Shown: piece after piece, positions 25,815-35,797 of the stretch
Layout of the letters: each line of letters starts with the position of its first letter
Numbering within the stretch: position 1 is the stretch's first letter
Source: Rikenellaceae bacterium
GTDB taxonomy: Bacteria > Bacteroidota > Bacteroidia > Bacteroidales > Rikenellaceae
Assembly (NCBI GenBank): GCA_902363575.1
Contig: CABJAJ010000001.1
Location: forward strand, 1 to 64,000
Direction of reading: 5' to 3'
Length of the DNA stretch: 64,000 nucleotides
Made by a program: the position numbers and the translations under genes
The notes under the pieces: generated by a model
Told to the model about the DNA's origin: nothing
What the model saw: only the letters and a program-made list of their open reading frames with translations
Database searches by the model: none

Positions 25815-26381
25815 TCAGCCGGTCCAGGCGAGCAGGTGCCCGTCGAACGTCCTGAAACGGATCGCAACCGGCGTCCCGCCGCAAACGCTCCCCTCCATGA
25901 CACCCACCCCGAAATCGATCCGCACGATGCGCAGGTCGCGCACGAAGTCGAGCCCCTCGCGTCCCGCATATTTATAGAGGGTCTCTTTGGCACACCACAG
26001 TGCGGCATAAAGCCGCGGATCGTCGCTCAGCGCAAGTTCGTCCGCCGAAGCATAGCGCCCGACCACCCGCCCGAAATTCCGTTCCAAGCTCTCCACATCC
26101 ACGCCGCACGGCCCGTCGGCGATGCAGAGGGCTACATACCGCTCGCAATGCGACACGCTCAGAAACCCGCCGTTTGCGAGCTGCGGAGCGCCCGACGGCG
26201 CATAGCCGATCCCGACCGGTCCCAGCTCCCACCGCAGAAGCGACCGCCATGCCAGAAACTCCCCCATGCGGCGTTCACCGCGCAGGCGGGCAGCCGCCTC
26301 ACGATCCTCCTGAAGCAGGAGATGTTCCCAGGCAGCGCAAGCGTCCAGACGCTCGACGACAAGCCGCGCCCCCTTATCCAT
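25815..26381 (-). CDS. 4'-phosphopantetheinyl transferase superfamily protein
   Basis: 188 residues. It should transfer phosphopantetheine from CoA to a carrier-protein serine. The two metal-binding motifs are clear: CGVDVESLERNFGRV and WCAKETLYKYAG (the WxxKEA-like core). FLSVSHCERYVALCI precedes the first motif, as in Sfp-type enzymes. The ATG at 26381 overlaps the end of the CorC-type gene by 8 nt. In many Bacteroidetes this gene follows gldE, as here. Target carrier unknown; no acyl carrier protein is in the window. Confidence 0.88.
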   Translation of the reverse strand: MDKGARLVVERLDACAAWEHLLLQEDREAAARLRGERRMGEFLAWRSLLRWELGPVGIGYAPSGAPQLANGGFLSVSHCERYVALCIADGPCGVDVESLERNFGRVVGRYASADELALSDDPRLYAALWCAKETLYKYAGREGLDFVRDLRIVRIDFGVGVMEGSVCGGTPVAIRFRTFDGHLLAWTG

Positions 26382-27657
26382 TGACGATGACTTTGACCTT
26401 GTCGATGCGATGCCCCTCGATTTTTTCGGCGACGAAACGCAGGTTGCGGGCAACCACCGATTCGCCCTGTTTGGGGAAATCCCTCTTGAGCTCGAGGATC
26501 AGCCCGGCGAGGGTTTCGGCATCGCCGCGCACGTCCGAGAGGGTCTCCTCGTCAAGTTCCATCACCCGCTCGAAATCCCCGATATGGGTCTTGCCCTCGA
26601 ACAGATAGGTATTTTCGTCGAGCCGCGTGTAGAACGATTCGTCGGCGTCGCTCTCGTCCGAAATTTCACCGACGATCTCCTCGATGATATCCTCCAGCGA
26701 AACCAGCCCGAGCGTCGAGCCGTACTCGTCCACTACGATGGCCATATGCACTTTGTTGGCCTGGAAATCTTCCAGCAGGTCGTTGATCTTCTTATGCTCG
26801 GGCACGAAGTAGGGGCGTCGCACGAGCTTCTGCCATCCGAATTCGTCGCCGCGGTTGATGAACGGCAGCAGGTCTTTGACGTAGAGCGTCCCCCGGATGT
26901 TGTCCAGGTCCTCCTCGTAAACCGGAATGCGCGAGAAGCCCGACTCGATGATCGTCCGCCTCACCTGTTCGTACCCGTCGGTCAGCGCAACGGCCGTCAT
27001 GTCCACGCGCGGTTTCATGATCTCCTGCACCTCGGTATTGACGAAATTGACGATTCCCGAGAGCATCACATGCTCCTCCCTGGTCGAGGTATGGGTCATA
27101 TCGACCGCGTCGGCCAGCTCGTCGATCGAAATTTCACTCTTGTGGGCGGCATGTTCGCTGATGCGGCTGCTCGTACGCACCAGAATGTAGGACAGAGGAT
27201 AGAAGATCCACCGCAGCACGAGCATCGGGCGGGCCACCAGCCCCGCGAAACGGACCGGCATGGTCTGCGCCAGCACTTTGGGCAGGATTTCGCCGAAGAG
27301 CAGGAGCAGGAACGTGACGACGACCGTCTTGAAAAGAAACTCGAAACGGATGAAGGTCAGGGCCCCGTCGATGATCTCCGAAGCGAGGATGACGATGCAG
27401 ATATTGACCAGGTTATTGACCACCAGGATGGTCGCCAGCAGCAGGTCGATGTTGCCCAGCAACCGGAGGATCGCCTCATCCGAGGAGTGCCGGCGTTCGC
27501 GGATGCGGTGTACGTCGCTGTGGGTGAGGGAAAAGAATGCCGTCTCGGAGCCCGACACGAGCGCCGAGACGCACAGCAACAACACCGCCGCCACACTCAA
27601 TACGATAAGGTGGGGCGGGAAGCCGTTGAAGACGATGCCTGAAAATCCGCTGTCCAA
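26374..27657 (-). CDS. gldE: CNNM/CorC-type membrane protein, probable GldE
   Basis: 427 residues in the order DUF21 membrane domain (three to four segments, residues 15-150), two CBS domains (about 200-330: RIPVYEEDLDNIRGTLYVKD and KVHMAIVVDEYGSTLGLVSL) and a C-terminal CorC/HlyC domain. GSETAFFSLTHSDV is the DUF21 signature. The family handles Mg2+ or Co2+ transport; in gliding Bacteroidetes the same architecture is called GldE. The symbol rests on length and the phosphopantetheinyl transferase neighbour. The organism need not glide; no other gld genes are visible. Confidence 0.75.
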   Translation of the reverse strand: MDSGFSGIVFNGFPPHLIVLSVAAVLLLCVSALVSGSETAFFSLTHSDVHRIRERRHSSDEAILRLLGNIDLLLATILVVNNLVNICIVILASEIIDGALTFIRFEFLFKTVVVTFLLLLFGEILPKVLAQTMPVRFAGLVARPMLVLRWIFYPLSYILVRTSSRISEHAAHKSEISIDELADAVDMTHTSTREEHVMLSGIVNFVNTEVQEIMKPRVDMTAVALTDGYEQVRRTIIESGFSRIPVYEEDLDNIRGTLYVKDLLPFINRGDEFGWQKLVRRPYFVPEHKKINDLLEDFQANKVHMAIVVDEYGSTLGLVSLEDIIEEIVGEISDESDADESFYTRLDENTYLFEGKTHIGDFERVMELDEETLSDVRGDAETLAGLILELKRDFPKQGESVVARNLRFVAEKIEGHRIDKVKVIVNG

Positions 27658-27672
27658 ATTCCGCCGTATTCG

Positions 27673-29019
27673 TTAATCGAAAAGCGACCCTTCCGTATGC
27701 TGCGCATCCGGCGCGGCCGGCTCGTCCCGGAGCACTTCCTTCCTGCCCGAGGGCATATCGACGATGAACTTCGCCTTGCGCGACTGGTAGGCCGGTTTGG
27801 CCAGCAGCAGGTCGATGTTGCTGTAACGGGTGGAACGCTCGCCCAGGATGACCTGTTCGGTGGCGCGGGGCTGCCGCACCGGTTTCTCGAGCGGCGAGGC
27901 GGTGCTCTTCTTGACCGGCTCCAGCACGGGTGCCGTCGCCTCGCGCGCCGGCTCCACGAGCCGGGTCGGAGGGATGATGCTCTTCATGACGTTCCCGCCG
28001 TTCTGTTCGGCCTCGAACCCGGTGGCGACCACCACCAGCTCGATGGCGTTGCCCAACTGAGGCTTTTCGCTCGTGCCCCAGATGATGTTGGCGTTATGGA
28101 TCACCCCCTGCTCGTCCTGCACGCTGGCGTGGGACTGGATATACTCCAGGATCCGGACGACCTCCTCGTACATGAGCTCCTCGGAGTTGGCCACCGAGAC
28201 GTTGAGCAGGATGTTCTTCGCTCCCGAAATCAGGTTGTGGTCGAGCAGGGGCGAGCGCAGCGAGGCTTCGGCGACGGCTTCGGCCCGGTTGTCGCCCTCG
28301 GCGACGGCGACGCTCATGTGGGCCCTGCCGCTGTTGCTCATCACCTTCGACACGTCGGCGAAATCGACGTTCACCAGGTCGCTTTCGACAGTGATGATCT
28401 CGGCAATGCCTTTGGCGGCGGAGGCCAGAATATCGTCGGCCTTGCCGAACGCCTGCTTGAGCGAGAGGCGGCCGTAAATTTCGAGGATATTTTCGTTATT
28501 GATAATCAGGAGCGAATCGACGTTCTGGCGCAGCTCCTCGATACCCCTGAATGCCTGTTCGTATCGGATCTTACCTTCGACCGCAAGGGGCGAGGTGACG
28601 ATCGCCACCGTCAGAAGCCCCATTTCGCGGGCCAGCTTGGCGATCACCGGCGAAGCGCCCGTACCCGTTCCGCCGCCCATGCCGGCGGTGATGAAGAGCA
28701 TCTTGGTTCCCGACGCCTCGAAGCGGCAGCGCACCTCGTCGAGCGAGTCGATGGCGGCCCTGCGGCCGTTCTCCGGGTCGTTGCCCGCGCCGAGCCCCTC
28801 GTTGCCCAACCGGATCTTCAACTCCACGGGACTTTTGTCGAGGGCCTGCTGGTCGGTATTGCAGACCATGAAATCGACCCCCTTGATCCCCATGTTCCAC
28901 ATGTGGTTCACCGCATTGCCTCCGGCGCCTCCGACTCCGACGACCATAATAATCGACGGACTGCGTTGCGCCGCGGAAAGCTGCGTCATCAAATCCTCTC
29001 CCATATCACTCACTGCCAT
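27673..29019 (-). CDS. ftsZ: Cell division protein FtsZ
   Basis: 448 residues. The tubulin-like GTPase forms the Z ring. The GTP-binding signature AGMGGGTGTGASPVIAKLAR and the N-terminal VVGVGGAGGNAVNHM are clear, as is FADVSKVMSNSGRAHM (the T7 loop region is NVDFADV). After the globular domain (to about 340) comes a long variable linker and a conserved basic C-terminal region (RYSNIDLLLAKPAYQSRKAK). I start at the ATG at 29019; the longer in-frame extension reads through ftsA in a shadow frame. It follows ftsA by 10 nt. Confidence 0.97.
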   Translation of the reverse strand: MAVSDMGEDLMTQLSAAQRSPSIIMVVGVGGAGGNAVNHMWNMGIKGVDFMVCNTDQQALDKSPVELKIRLGNEGLGAGNDPENGRRAAIDSLDEVRCRFEASGTKMLFITAGMGGGTGTGASPVIAKLAREMGLLTVAIVTSPLAVEGKIRYEQAFRGIEELRQNVDSLLIINNENILEIYGRLSLKQAFGKADDILASAAKGIAEIITVESDLVNVDFADVSKVMSNSGRAHMSVAVAEGDNRAEAVAEASLRSPLLDHNLISGAKNILLNVSVANSEELMYEEVVRILEYIQSHASVQDEQGVIHNANIIWGTSEKPQLGNAIELVVVATGFEAEQNGGNVMKSIIPPTRLVEPAREATAPVLEPVKKSTASPLEKPVRQPRATEQVILGERSTRYSNIDLLLAKPAYQSRKAKFIVDMPSGRKEVLRDEPAAPDAQHTEGSLFD

Positions 29020-29029
29020 GCTAAACGTG

Positions 29030-30484
29030 TTAAATTTCTTCGTCTTCGGCGGCGTTGAAACCGTCGTTGATCTTGTCGAGCGCCTTGCGGAAAATGCTGC
29101 TCCAGTCGCGCTTGCGGCGGGGCTGCTCCTCCGCTTCCCGCACGGGGGCGGTCGGAGCGGGCTCCTGCTGATCGGGCTCCGGCGCCTGCGTCTTCGGGAG
29201 CGGCTGTGCGGCCGGCGGCACGGATTCCGGACGGAAATGCTCCGCACGGCCGGCGGACGTCGCCGGCACAGGCTCCCGCACAGGCTGGCGGAGCGGCGTC
29301 TGCACCTGCGTCGGGCGCTCCCCGACCACGCAGGCACCCTGCTCGGCCCCCTTGATGAGCAGGCCGACAGCCGTGGCAAATGCGGGATCGGAAGCCAGCG
29401 CTTTCGACTCTTCGGTCAGGCCGGTCTCGGCCGAGGCGATGCGCACATCCATCCCGCTGACGCGACGGAACAACTCGTCGATATCCCGCAACTGGGCCGA
29501 GCCACCCGTGAGCACGATGCCGTAGGCAAGCCGTCCCGCGTAACCCGAATCCCGGATCTCCTGCTGGACGAACTCCACGATATCGGTAGCCCGGGCCTCG
29601 ATCACCGTCGAGAGGTTGCGCAGCAGGATGTCCTTCGCCTCGCGGGCCGTGCGGCCCGTCACCCGCACCAGTTTATCCTCCGGCGCGAGTTCGGCGACCG
29701 CCGAGCCGTAACGCCGCTTGAGGCTCTCGACGTGTTTTTCGGGGATGCTCTGCGAGCGGATGTCGCGGTTGATGGCGCCGGCCCCCATGGGGATCGTGGC
29801 GTTGTAACGCAGCACGTTGCGGTAATAAACCGCCACATCCGTCACTCCGCCTCCCAGATCGACCACGGCCACCCCCTCCTCCTTCTCGTCGGGCGTCAGC
29901 ACCGCTTCGGGCGTCGCCGTGGCGTTGGCGAACACGCCGAGCACCTTGATTCCAAGACGCTTCAGGGCCATTTCGAGCCGCTGGAGGGGCGTTTTGCCGC
30001 AGAGGATGAAATTGAACGTGGACGAAAGCCGCTTGCCGAACGACCCGACGGGATTGCTCACCTCCTGATCGTCGTCCACCATGTAGAGCTGCGGCACGCG
30101 TTCCATGATCGTCTCGTCGTCGGGCGCCTGCACGTTGCGCATCCGGTCGAAGAGGGCGTCCACGTCGCTTTGGTTCACGCCGTTCTGGGGATCGGCTGTA
30201 AAGACGTGGTCCGTATGGCGGGCGCAGCGGACGAATTCGCCCGAGATGCCCGCATAAACTTCCGTGATACGGATGCCGAGCGCTTCCTCGGTCTCGCTCA
30301 CCGCCTCGCGGATCGCCTTACCGACGAGTTCGATGTTTTCGATCCGGCCCGCATTGACCCCCTCGACGGGTTTGGACACGAGCGACGCGACCTCCAGCAT
30401 ACCGTCATCCGTCCTGCGGCCCACGGCCACCACGACGTTGGACGACCCGAGGTCGATTGCCACCGTATAATTCTTCCTTTCCAC
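29030..30484 (-). CDS. ftsA: Cell division protein FtsA
   Basis: 484 residues. The actin-like protein anchors FtsZ to the membrane. Actin-fold motifs include VAIDLGSSNVVVAVG (phosphate 1), VAVVDLGGGVTDVAVY (phosphate 2) and YGIVLTGGSAQLRDIDEL (adenosine). The 1C domain follows the first motif. A Pro/Gln-rich linker of about 70 residues precedes the C-terminal amphipathic helix WSSIFRKALDKINDGFN that would lie on the membrane. It lies between ftsQ (34 nt) and ftsZ (10 nt). Confidence 0.97.
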   Translation of the reverse strand: MERKNYTVAIDLGSSNVVVAVGRRTDDGMLEVASLVSKPVEGVNAGRIENIELVGKAIREAVSETEEALGIRITEVYAGISGEFVRCARHTDHVFTADPQNGVNQSDVDALFDRMRNVQAPDDETIMERVPQLYMVDDDQEVSNPVGSFGKRLSSTFNFILCGKTPLQRLEMALKRLGIKVLGVFANATATPEAVLTPDEKEEGVAVVDLGGGVTDVAVYYRNVLRYNATIPMGAGAINRDIRSQSIPEKHVESLKRRYGSAVAELAPEDKLVRVTGRTAREAKDILLRNLSTVIEARATDIVEFVQQEIRDSGYAGRLAYGIVLTGGSAQLRDIDELFRRVSGMDVRIASAETGLTEESKALASDPAFATAVGLLIKGAEQGACVVGERPTQVQTPLRQPVREPVPATSAGRAEHFRPESVPPAAQPLPKTQAPEPDQQEPAPTAPVREAEEQPRRKRDWSSIFRKALDKINDGFNAAEDEEI

Positions 30485-30518
30485 TTGCTATCCTGTTATC
30501 CTAATCCAACTCTGTTCG

Positions 30519-31613
30519 TCAGTTCGAGCAGACCACCCGCCCGTCGAACCGCACATCGACGATGCGCCAGGCATCCCAGCCGACACGCGGAAACCCCTCC
30601 CGGTAGAAAGTCGTCAGCCGGTCGAGCTTGGGTGCGACCTGCTCCAGCCTCCCGAAACGCACGACGAAATCGCCGCTGCGCGGAACAAGCTCCACATCCA
30701 GCGTACCGCTCGGAGCCGTAGATGCCACGATCTGGACGATTTCGGCCTGCCAGAAATCGTCCTCCTGAATCTGTTTGACAAAGGTAATGAGTTTCCAGAA
30801 ATCTTCGTACCTTTTTTCCAATTTTTTTTGCCGCGCCCGCTCGGCCTCCTGGCGCCTTACAATTGCCTGAATACCAGCCTCAATACACTGTTCCTCGTAC
30901 CGGTACCGGCGCCGCAGTTCGGCCTTGTGCCGCCTGAGTGCCGCGACCCGCTCGTCGAACTTCTCGTCCGCCTCGAACCACCCCTTTCGGATGGTCATGC
31001 GACGCAGGGCCCGGATGTTCTCGTCGTTACGCCGCTCGCGCCGGAAAAACGGATACTTCTCACGTTCCATGCCGGCGATCGCCTCTTCGCTGCGTTCGAG
31101 CTCTTTTCGCAGGCTCGCGGCCAGGTCGCCGCCGTACCCCGCCGTGAAGGGGGGCCGATAGCCGCCGGTGACGACCGGCACATAGACCGACGAGGCGCGC
31201 GGGGCGGGAAAGACATACCCCTGCCCGGTCACATAGACGTCGTAGCCATCGACCAGCAGCCGCAGAAGCGGCTCCCGCTGGCTGACCTCGACACGCAGCA
31301 CACCGTCGTAGGTCACATGGGCATTGACCCGATCCACGAATCCGTTGCGGGCGATCAGCCGCTCCAAAGCCCGCAAATCGACCTCGCACGCCCGTGCCCC
31401 CAGGATGGGGATTCCGCTGCCGGCGATCCAGCCGCGCACCGCCGGCGTGCTGACCAGGTTGCCGTGCGCAGTACTGTCGCGCACCTCGATTGCGATGTCG
31501 CGCACGGTGAGGGCACGTCGCACGGCTCCCGCACGGGTGGCCGCATAGACGACATAAGCCGCAACGCCTCCCCACAGCAGGAACAGCAAACCGTATTTCA
31601 GCACCTTGCGCAT
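30519..31613 (-). CDS. ftsQ: FtsQ-type cell division protein with a large coiled-coil insertion
   Basis: 364 residues against about 250 usual for this group. One membrane segment lies at residues 6-26. The POTRA-like domain covers about 37-125 (NGFVDRVNAHVTYDGVLRVE, VSQREPLLRL), followed by the usual YVTGQGYVFP and VYVPVVTG. Then comes an insertion from about 158 to 272 that is nearly all charged helix (ELERSEEAIAGMEREKYPFF, RRHKAELRRRYRYEEQC, RRQEAERARQKKLEKRYE). The normal FtsQ beta domain resumes at FVKQIQEDDFWQAEIVQIV. The assignment also rests on its place between murC and ftsA. Confidence 0.88.
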   Translation of the reverse strand: MRKVLKYGLLFLLWGGVAAYVVYAATRAGAVRRALTVRDIAIEVRDSTAHGNLVSTPAVRGWIAGSGIPILGARACEVDLRALERLIARNGFVDRVNAHVTYDGVLRVEVSQREPLLRLLVDGYDVYVTGQGYVFPAPRASSVYVPVVTGGYRPPFTAGYGGDLAASLRKELERSEEAIAGMEREKYPFFRRERRNDENIRALRRMTIRKGWFEADEKFDERVAALRRHKAELRRRYRYEEQCIEAGIQAIVRRQEAERARQKKLEKRYEDFWKLITFVKQIQEDDFWQAEIVQIVASTAPSGTLDVELVPRSGDFVVRFGRLEQVAPKLDRLTTFYREGFPRVGWDAWRIVDVRFDGRVVCSN

Positions 31614-31633
31614 CGGAAACTATCCTATAAAAA

Positions 31634-33013
31634 TCATGCCTTGCGGCGCAACGCTTCGGCCAGCGCCCCGCAGCAGGCGTCGATGTTGCCCGCCCCGAAG
31701 CTCACCACCACATCCGTCTCCATCGCCGCGACGACCCCGGCCAGCTCCTCCCGATCCGCAAGTCGCCAGGGCACCGTCAGCAGGCCGCCGATCAGCTCGC
31801 TCGTGACCCCCTCGATCGGCTCTTCGCGGGCCGGGTAGATCGGCACCAGCACCACCTCGTCCGCAAGCGAGAGCGACGAGGCGAATTCCCGGTAGAGATC
31901 GCGGGTACGGGTATAGAGGTGGGGCTGGAAAATCGCCGTGATCCGCCGTCCGGGGAACATGCCCCGCAGGGAGCTCAGGGCCGCGGCAAGTTCGCGCGGA
32001 TGGTGGGCATAATCGTCCATATAGACCTGCCGGGGCGTATTGACATAGAACTCGAAGCGTCGCTTCACCCCCTCGAACGAGGCCAGCGCCTCCCGCAGCC
32101 GCTCCCCGTCGAGCGAGCACGCCTCCCGGCGGGCCGCACACCAGAGCGTCGCCACGGCCGCTACCGCATTTTCGATATTGACCCACCCCGGCACCCCGAG
32201 CGTGCAGTCGGCGATCACGCCGTCGGGCACGACCAGGTCGAAGCGGTAATGCCCGTTGGCGGTCAGCCGGATGTTGCGGGCATAAAAGTCGCAAGGCTCG
32301 TCATAGGCGTACCGCCACACGCCGATCGCCGGGTTGTCGAGCGCAATATCGACACCCTGCCTAATAACCAGGTCGCCGCCGGGACGGATCTGGCGGACGA
32401 ATTGCGCGAACGCCTCCCGCACGGCCGCATGGGTGCCGTAAATATCCAGGTGGTCGGCATCCGCCGAGGTGACCACCGCCACATCGGGATGGAGCCGGAG
32501 AAACGAACGGTCGAACTCGTCGGCTTCGACGGCCAGCCGACGGCCACCGCCCAGCACGAGGTTGCTCCCGAAGTTCCGGGATATGCCCCCCAGAAAAGCG
32601 CTGCCGTCTGCCATGCGGCTGTTGAGCCAGGCAACGAGGGTTGTCGTGGTGGTCTTGCCGTGCGTGCCGGCGACGGCCATCACGTATTTGCCCTCCGCGA
32701 GAATACCGAGCATCTGCGAGCGTTTGATGACCCGGAACCCCTGCTCCCGCAGCCATGCCAGCTCGCTGTGGTCGTCGTGCACGGCGGGCGTATAGACCGC
32801 CAGCGTCCGCTCCCTGTCCCGGAACCCGGCCGGGATGCACGTCACGTCGTCAGTGTAGTGAATCGCGGCCCCCTCCGCTTCGAGCGCCGCGGTCAGCGGC
32901 GACGGGGTGCGGTCGTAACCGGCCACCCGCTTGCCTTCGTGCAGGAAAAAGCGGGCCAGCGCACTCATGCCGATGCCCCCGATTCCGAGCATATATACGT
33001 TTTCGTACTCCAT
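31634..33013 (-). CDS. murC: UDP-N-acetylmuramate--L-alanine ligase MurC
   Basis: 459 residues. It adds L-Ala to UDP-MurNAc using ATP, the first step of the stem peptide. The N-terminal UDP-binding Rossmann domain opens NVYMLGIGGIGMSALARFF; the ATP loop is AGTHGKTTTTTLVAWL; the central domain has AVEADEFDRSFLRLHPDVAV; YMDDYAHHPRELAAAL marks the C-terminal domain. The gene starts one base after the murG stop codon, which indicates translational coupling. Confidence 0.97.
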   Translation of the reverse strand: MEYENVYMLGIGGIGMSALARFFLHEGKRVAGYDRTPSPLTAALEAEGAAIHYTDDVTCIPAGFRDRERTLAVYTPAVHDDHSELAWLREQGFRVIKRSQMLGILAEGKYVMAVAGTHGKTTTTTLVAWLNSRMADGSAFLGGISRNFGSNLVLGGGRRLAVEADEFDRSFLRLHPDVAVVTSADADHLDIYGTHAAVREAFAQFVRQIRPGGDLVIRQGVDIALDNPAIGVWRYAYDEPCDFYARNIRLTANGHYRFDLVVPDGVIADCTLGVPGWVNIENAVAAVATLWCAARREACSLDGERLREALASFEGVKRRFEFYVNTPRQVYMDDYAHHPRELAAALSSLRGMFPGRRITAIFQPHLYTRTRDLYREFASSLSLADEVVLVPIYPAREEPIEGVTSELIGGLLTVPWRLADREELAGVVAAMETDVVVSFGAGNIDACCGALAEALRRKA

Positions 33014-33014
33014 C

Positions 33015-34118
33015 CTATCCGATCAGTTTTACGATTTCACCCACGATGCGCTCGGCAGAATCGTCGATGGCCAGCGCCTCGATCCCGCGGCTCAGCGACG
33101 CCAGCCGCGCCGGGTCGCCCAGCACGCCGACGGCCAGCGGCATCGCCGAGGCGACGGCCTGGTCATCCCGCACCATCAGGGCCGCCCCCCGATCCGCGAG
33201 CGCACGGGCGTTTTTGGTCTGGTGATCCTCCGCCACGTTGGGCGAAGGGACGAAGATCGTCGGCTTGGCCACCAGACACAGCTCCGACACCGTACAGGCC
33301 CCGCTGCGCGAAATGACCAGATCGGCCGCGGCGTAAGCGTAATCCATGCGGTCGATGAACGGCCCCTGCCAAACCCCGTCGGTCGGATGGGCCGCAAGGA
33401 ACTCCCGCATCTCGCGCTCATAGTAGCGTCCCGTCTGCCAGATCACCTGCACGGGCGCCGGAGCGCCCCCGAGCGAAAGTACCCACGCCTTCATCATCTC
33501 GTTGAGCGTGCGCGTGCCGAGCGAGCCGCCGACCACCAGCACCACCGGTTTCGCCGCCGCAAGTCCGAAATGGTGCAGTGCTTCGCCGCGGTCGGCCCCC
33601 TGCTTGCAAAAACGGCCCCGCAGCGGGTTGCCCGTGTGCACGATCCGGTCGGCCGGGAAAAACCGTTCCATCCCCTCATAGGCCACGCAGATGCGGCGGG
33701 CGCCGCGGGCCAGAATCTTGTTGGTCACTCCGGCGTAGGAGTTCTGCTCCTGAATGATGGTGGGCACCCCCATCCGCTGTGCCGTCCACAGCACGGGCCC
33801 CGAGGCATAACCTCCGAAACCGACCACCACGTCGGCCCCGAAGTCGCGAATGATCCGGCGGGCCCTGAGCACGCTCAGCACCGCTTTGAAAGGCACGGCC
33901 AGGTTGCGCAGCTCCAGCCGCCGCTGCATCCCGGCGATGGGCAGTCCGACGATCCGGTAGCCCAGCGCGGGCACCTTCTCCATCTCCATCTTCCCCTCGG
34001 CCCCGACGAACAGCAGCTCGGCGTTAGCGCCGTAATGCCGTCCGAGCGCCTCTGCGACGGCTACGGCGGGGTAGATATGTCCGCCCGTGCCGCCTCCCGA
34101 TAAAATGATCCTCTTCAT
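33015..34118 (-). CDS. murG: Undecaprenyldiphospho-muramoylpentapeptide GlcNAc transferase MurG
   Basis: 367 residues. It transfers GlcNAc to lipid I to form lipid II at the inner face of the membrane. GT28 motifs: ILSGGGTGGHIYPAVAVAEA (first G loop), GFGGYASGPVLWTAQ, QEQNSYAGVTNKILA and the C-terminal ISRSGACTVSEL donor site. Normal length. A 124-nt gap separates it from comM upstream, where Bacteroidales usually have ftsW and murD. Confidence 0.97.
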   Translation of the reverse strand: MKRIILSGGGTGGHIYPAVAVAEALGRHYGANAELLFVGAEGKMEMEKVPALGYRIVGLPIAGMQRRLELRNLAVPFKAVLSVLRARRIIRDFGADVVVGFGGYASGPVLWTAQRMGVPTIIQEQNSYAGVTNKILARGARRICVAYEGMERFFPADRIVHTGNPLRGRFCKQGADRGEALHHFGLAAAKPVVLVVGGSLGTRTLNEMMKAWVLSLGGAPAPVQVIWQTGRYYEREMREFLAAHPTDGVWQGPFIDRMDYAYAAADLVISRSGACTVSELCLVAKPTIFVPSPNVAEDHQTKNARALADRGAALMVRDDQAVASAMPLAVGVLGDPARLASLSRGIEALAIDDSAERIVGEIVKLIG

Positions 34119-34242
34119 TCCAGTTTTCCTGTTTCCTATTCCATCCTCCCGATACCGTTCGACAACGCCAAAGCATCGTCGTTACCGATCGCGGGTCTTT
34201 CGCTGCGCAGCCGGACAGCCATTGGCCAACTTCCGTCCGACC

Positions 34243-35781
<1,539 letters not shown>

Positions 35782-35797
35782 GGCGCACGGAATCGAA

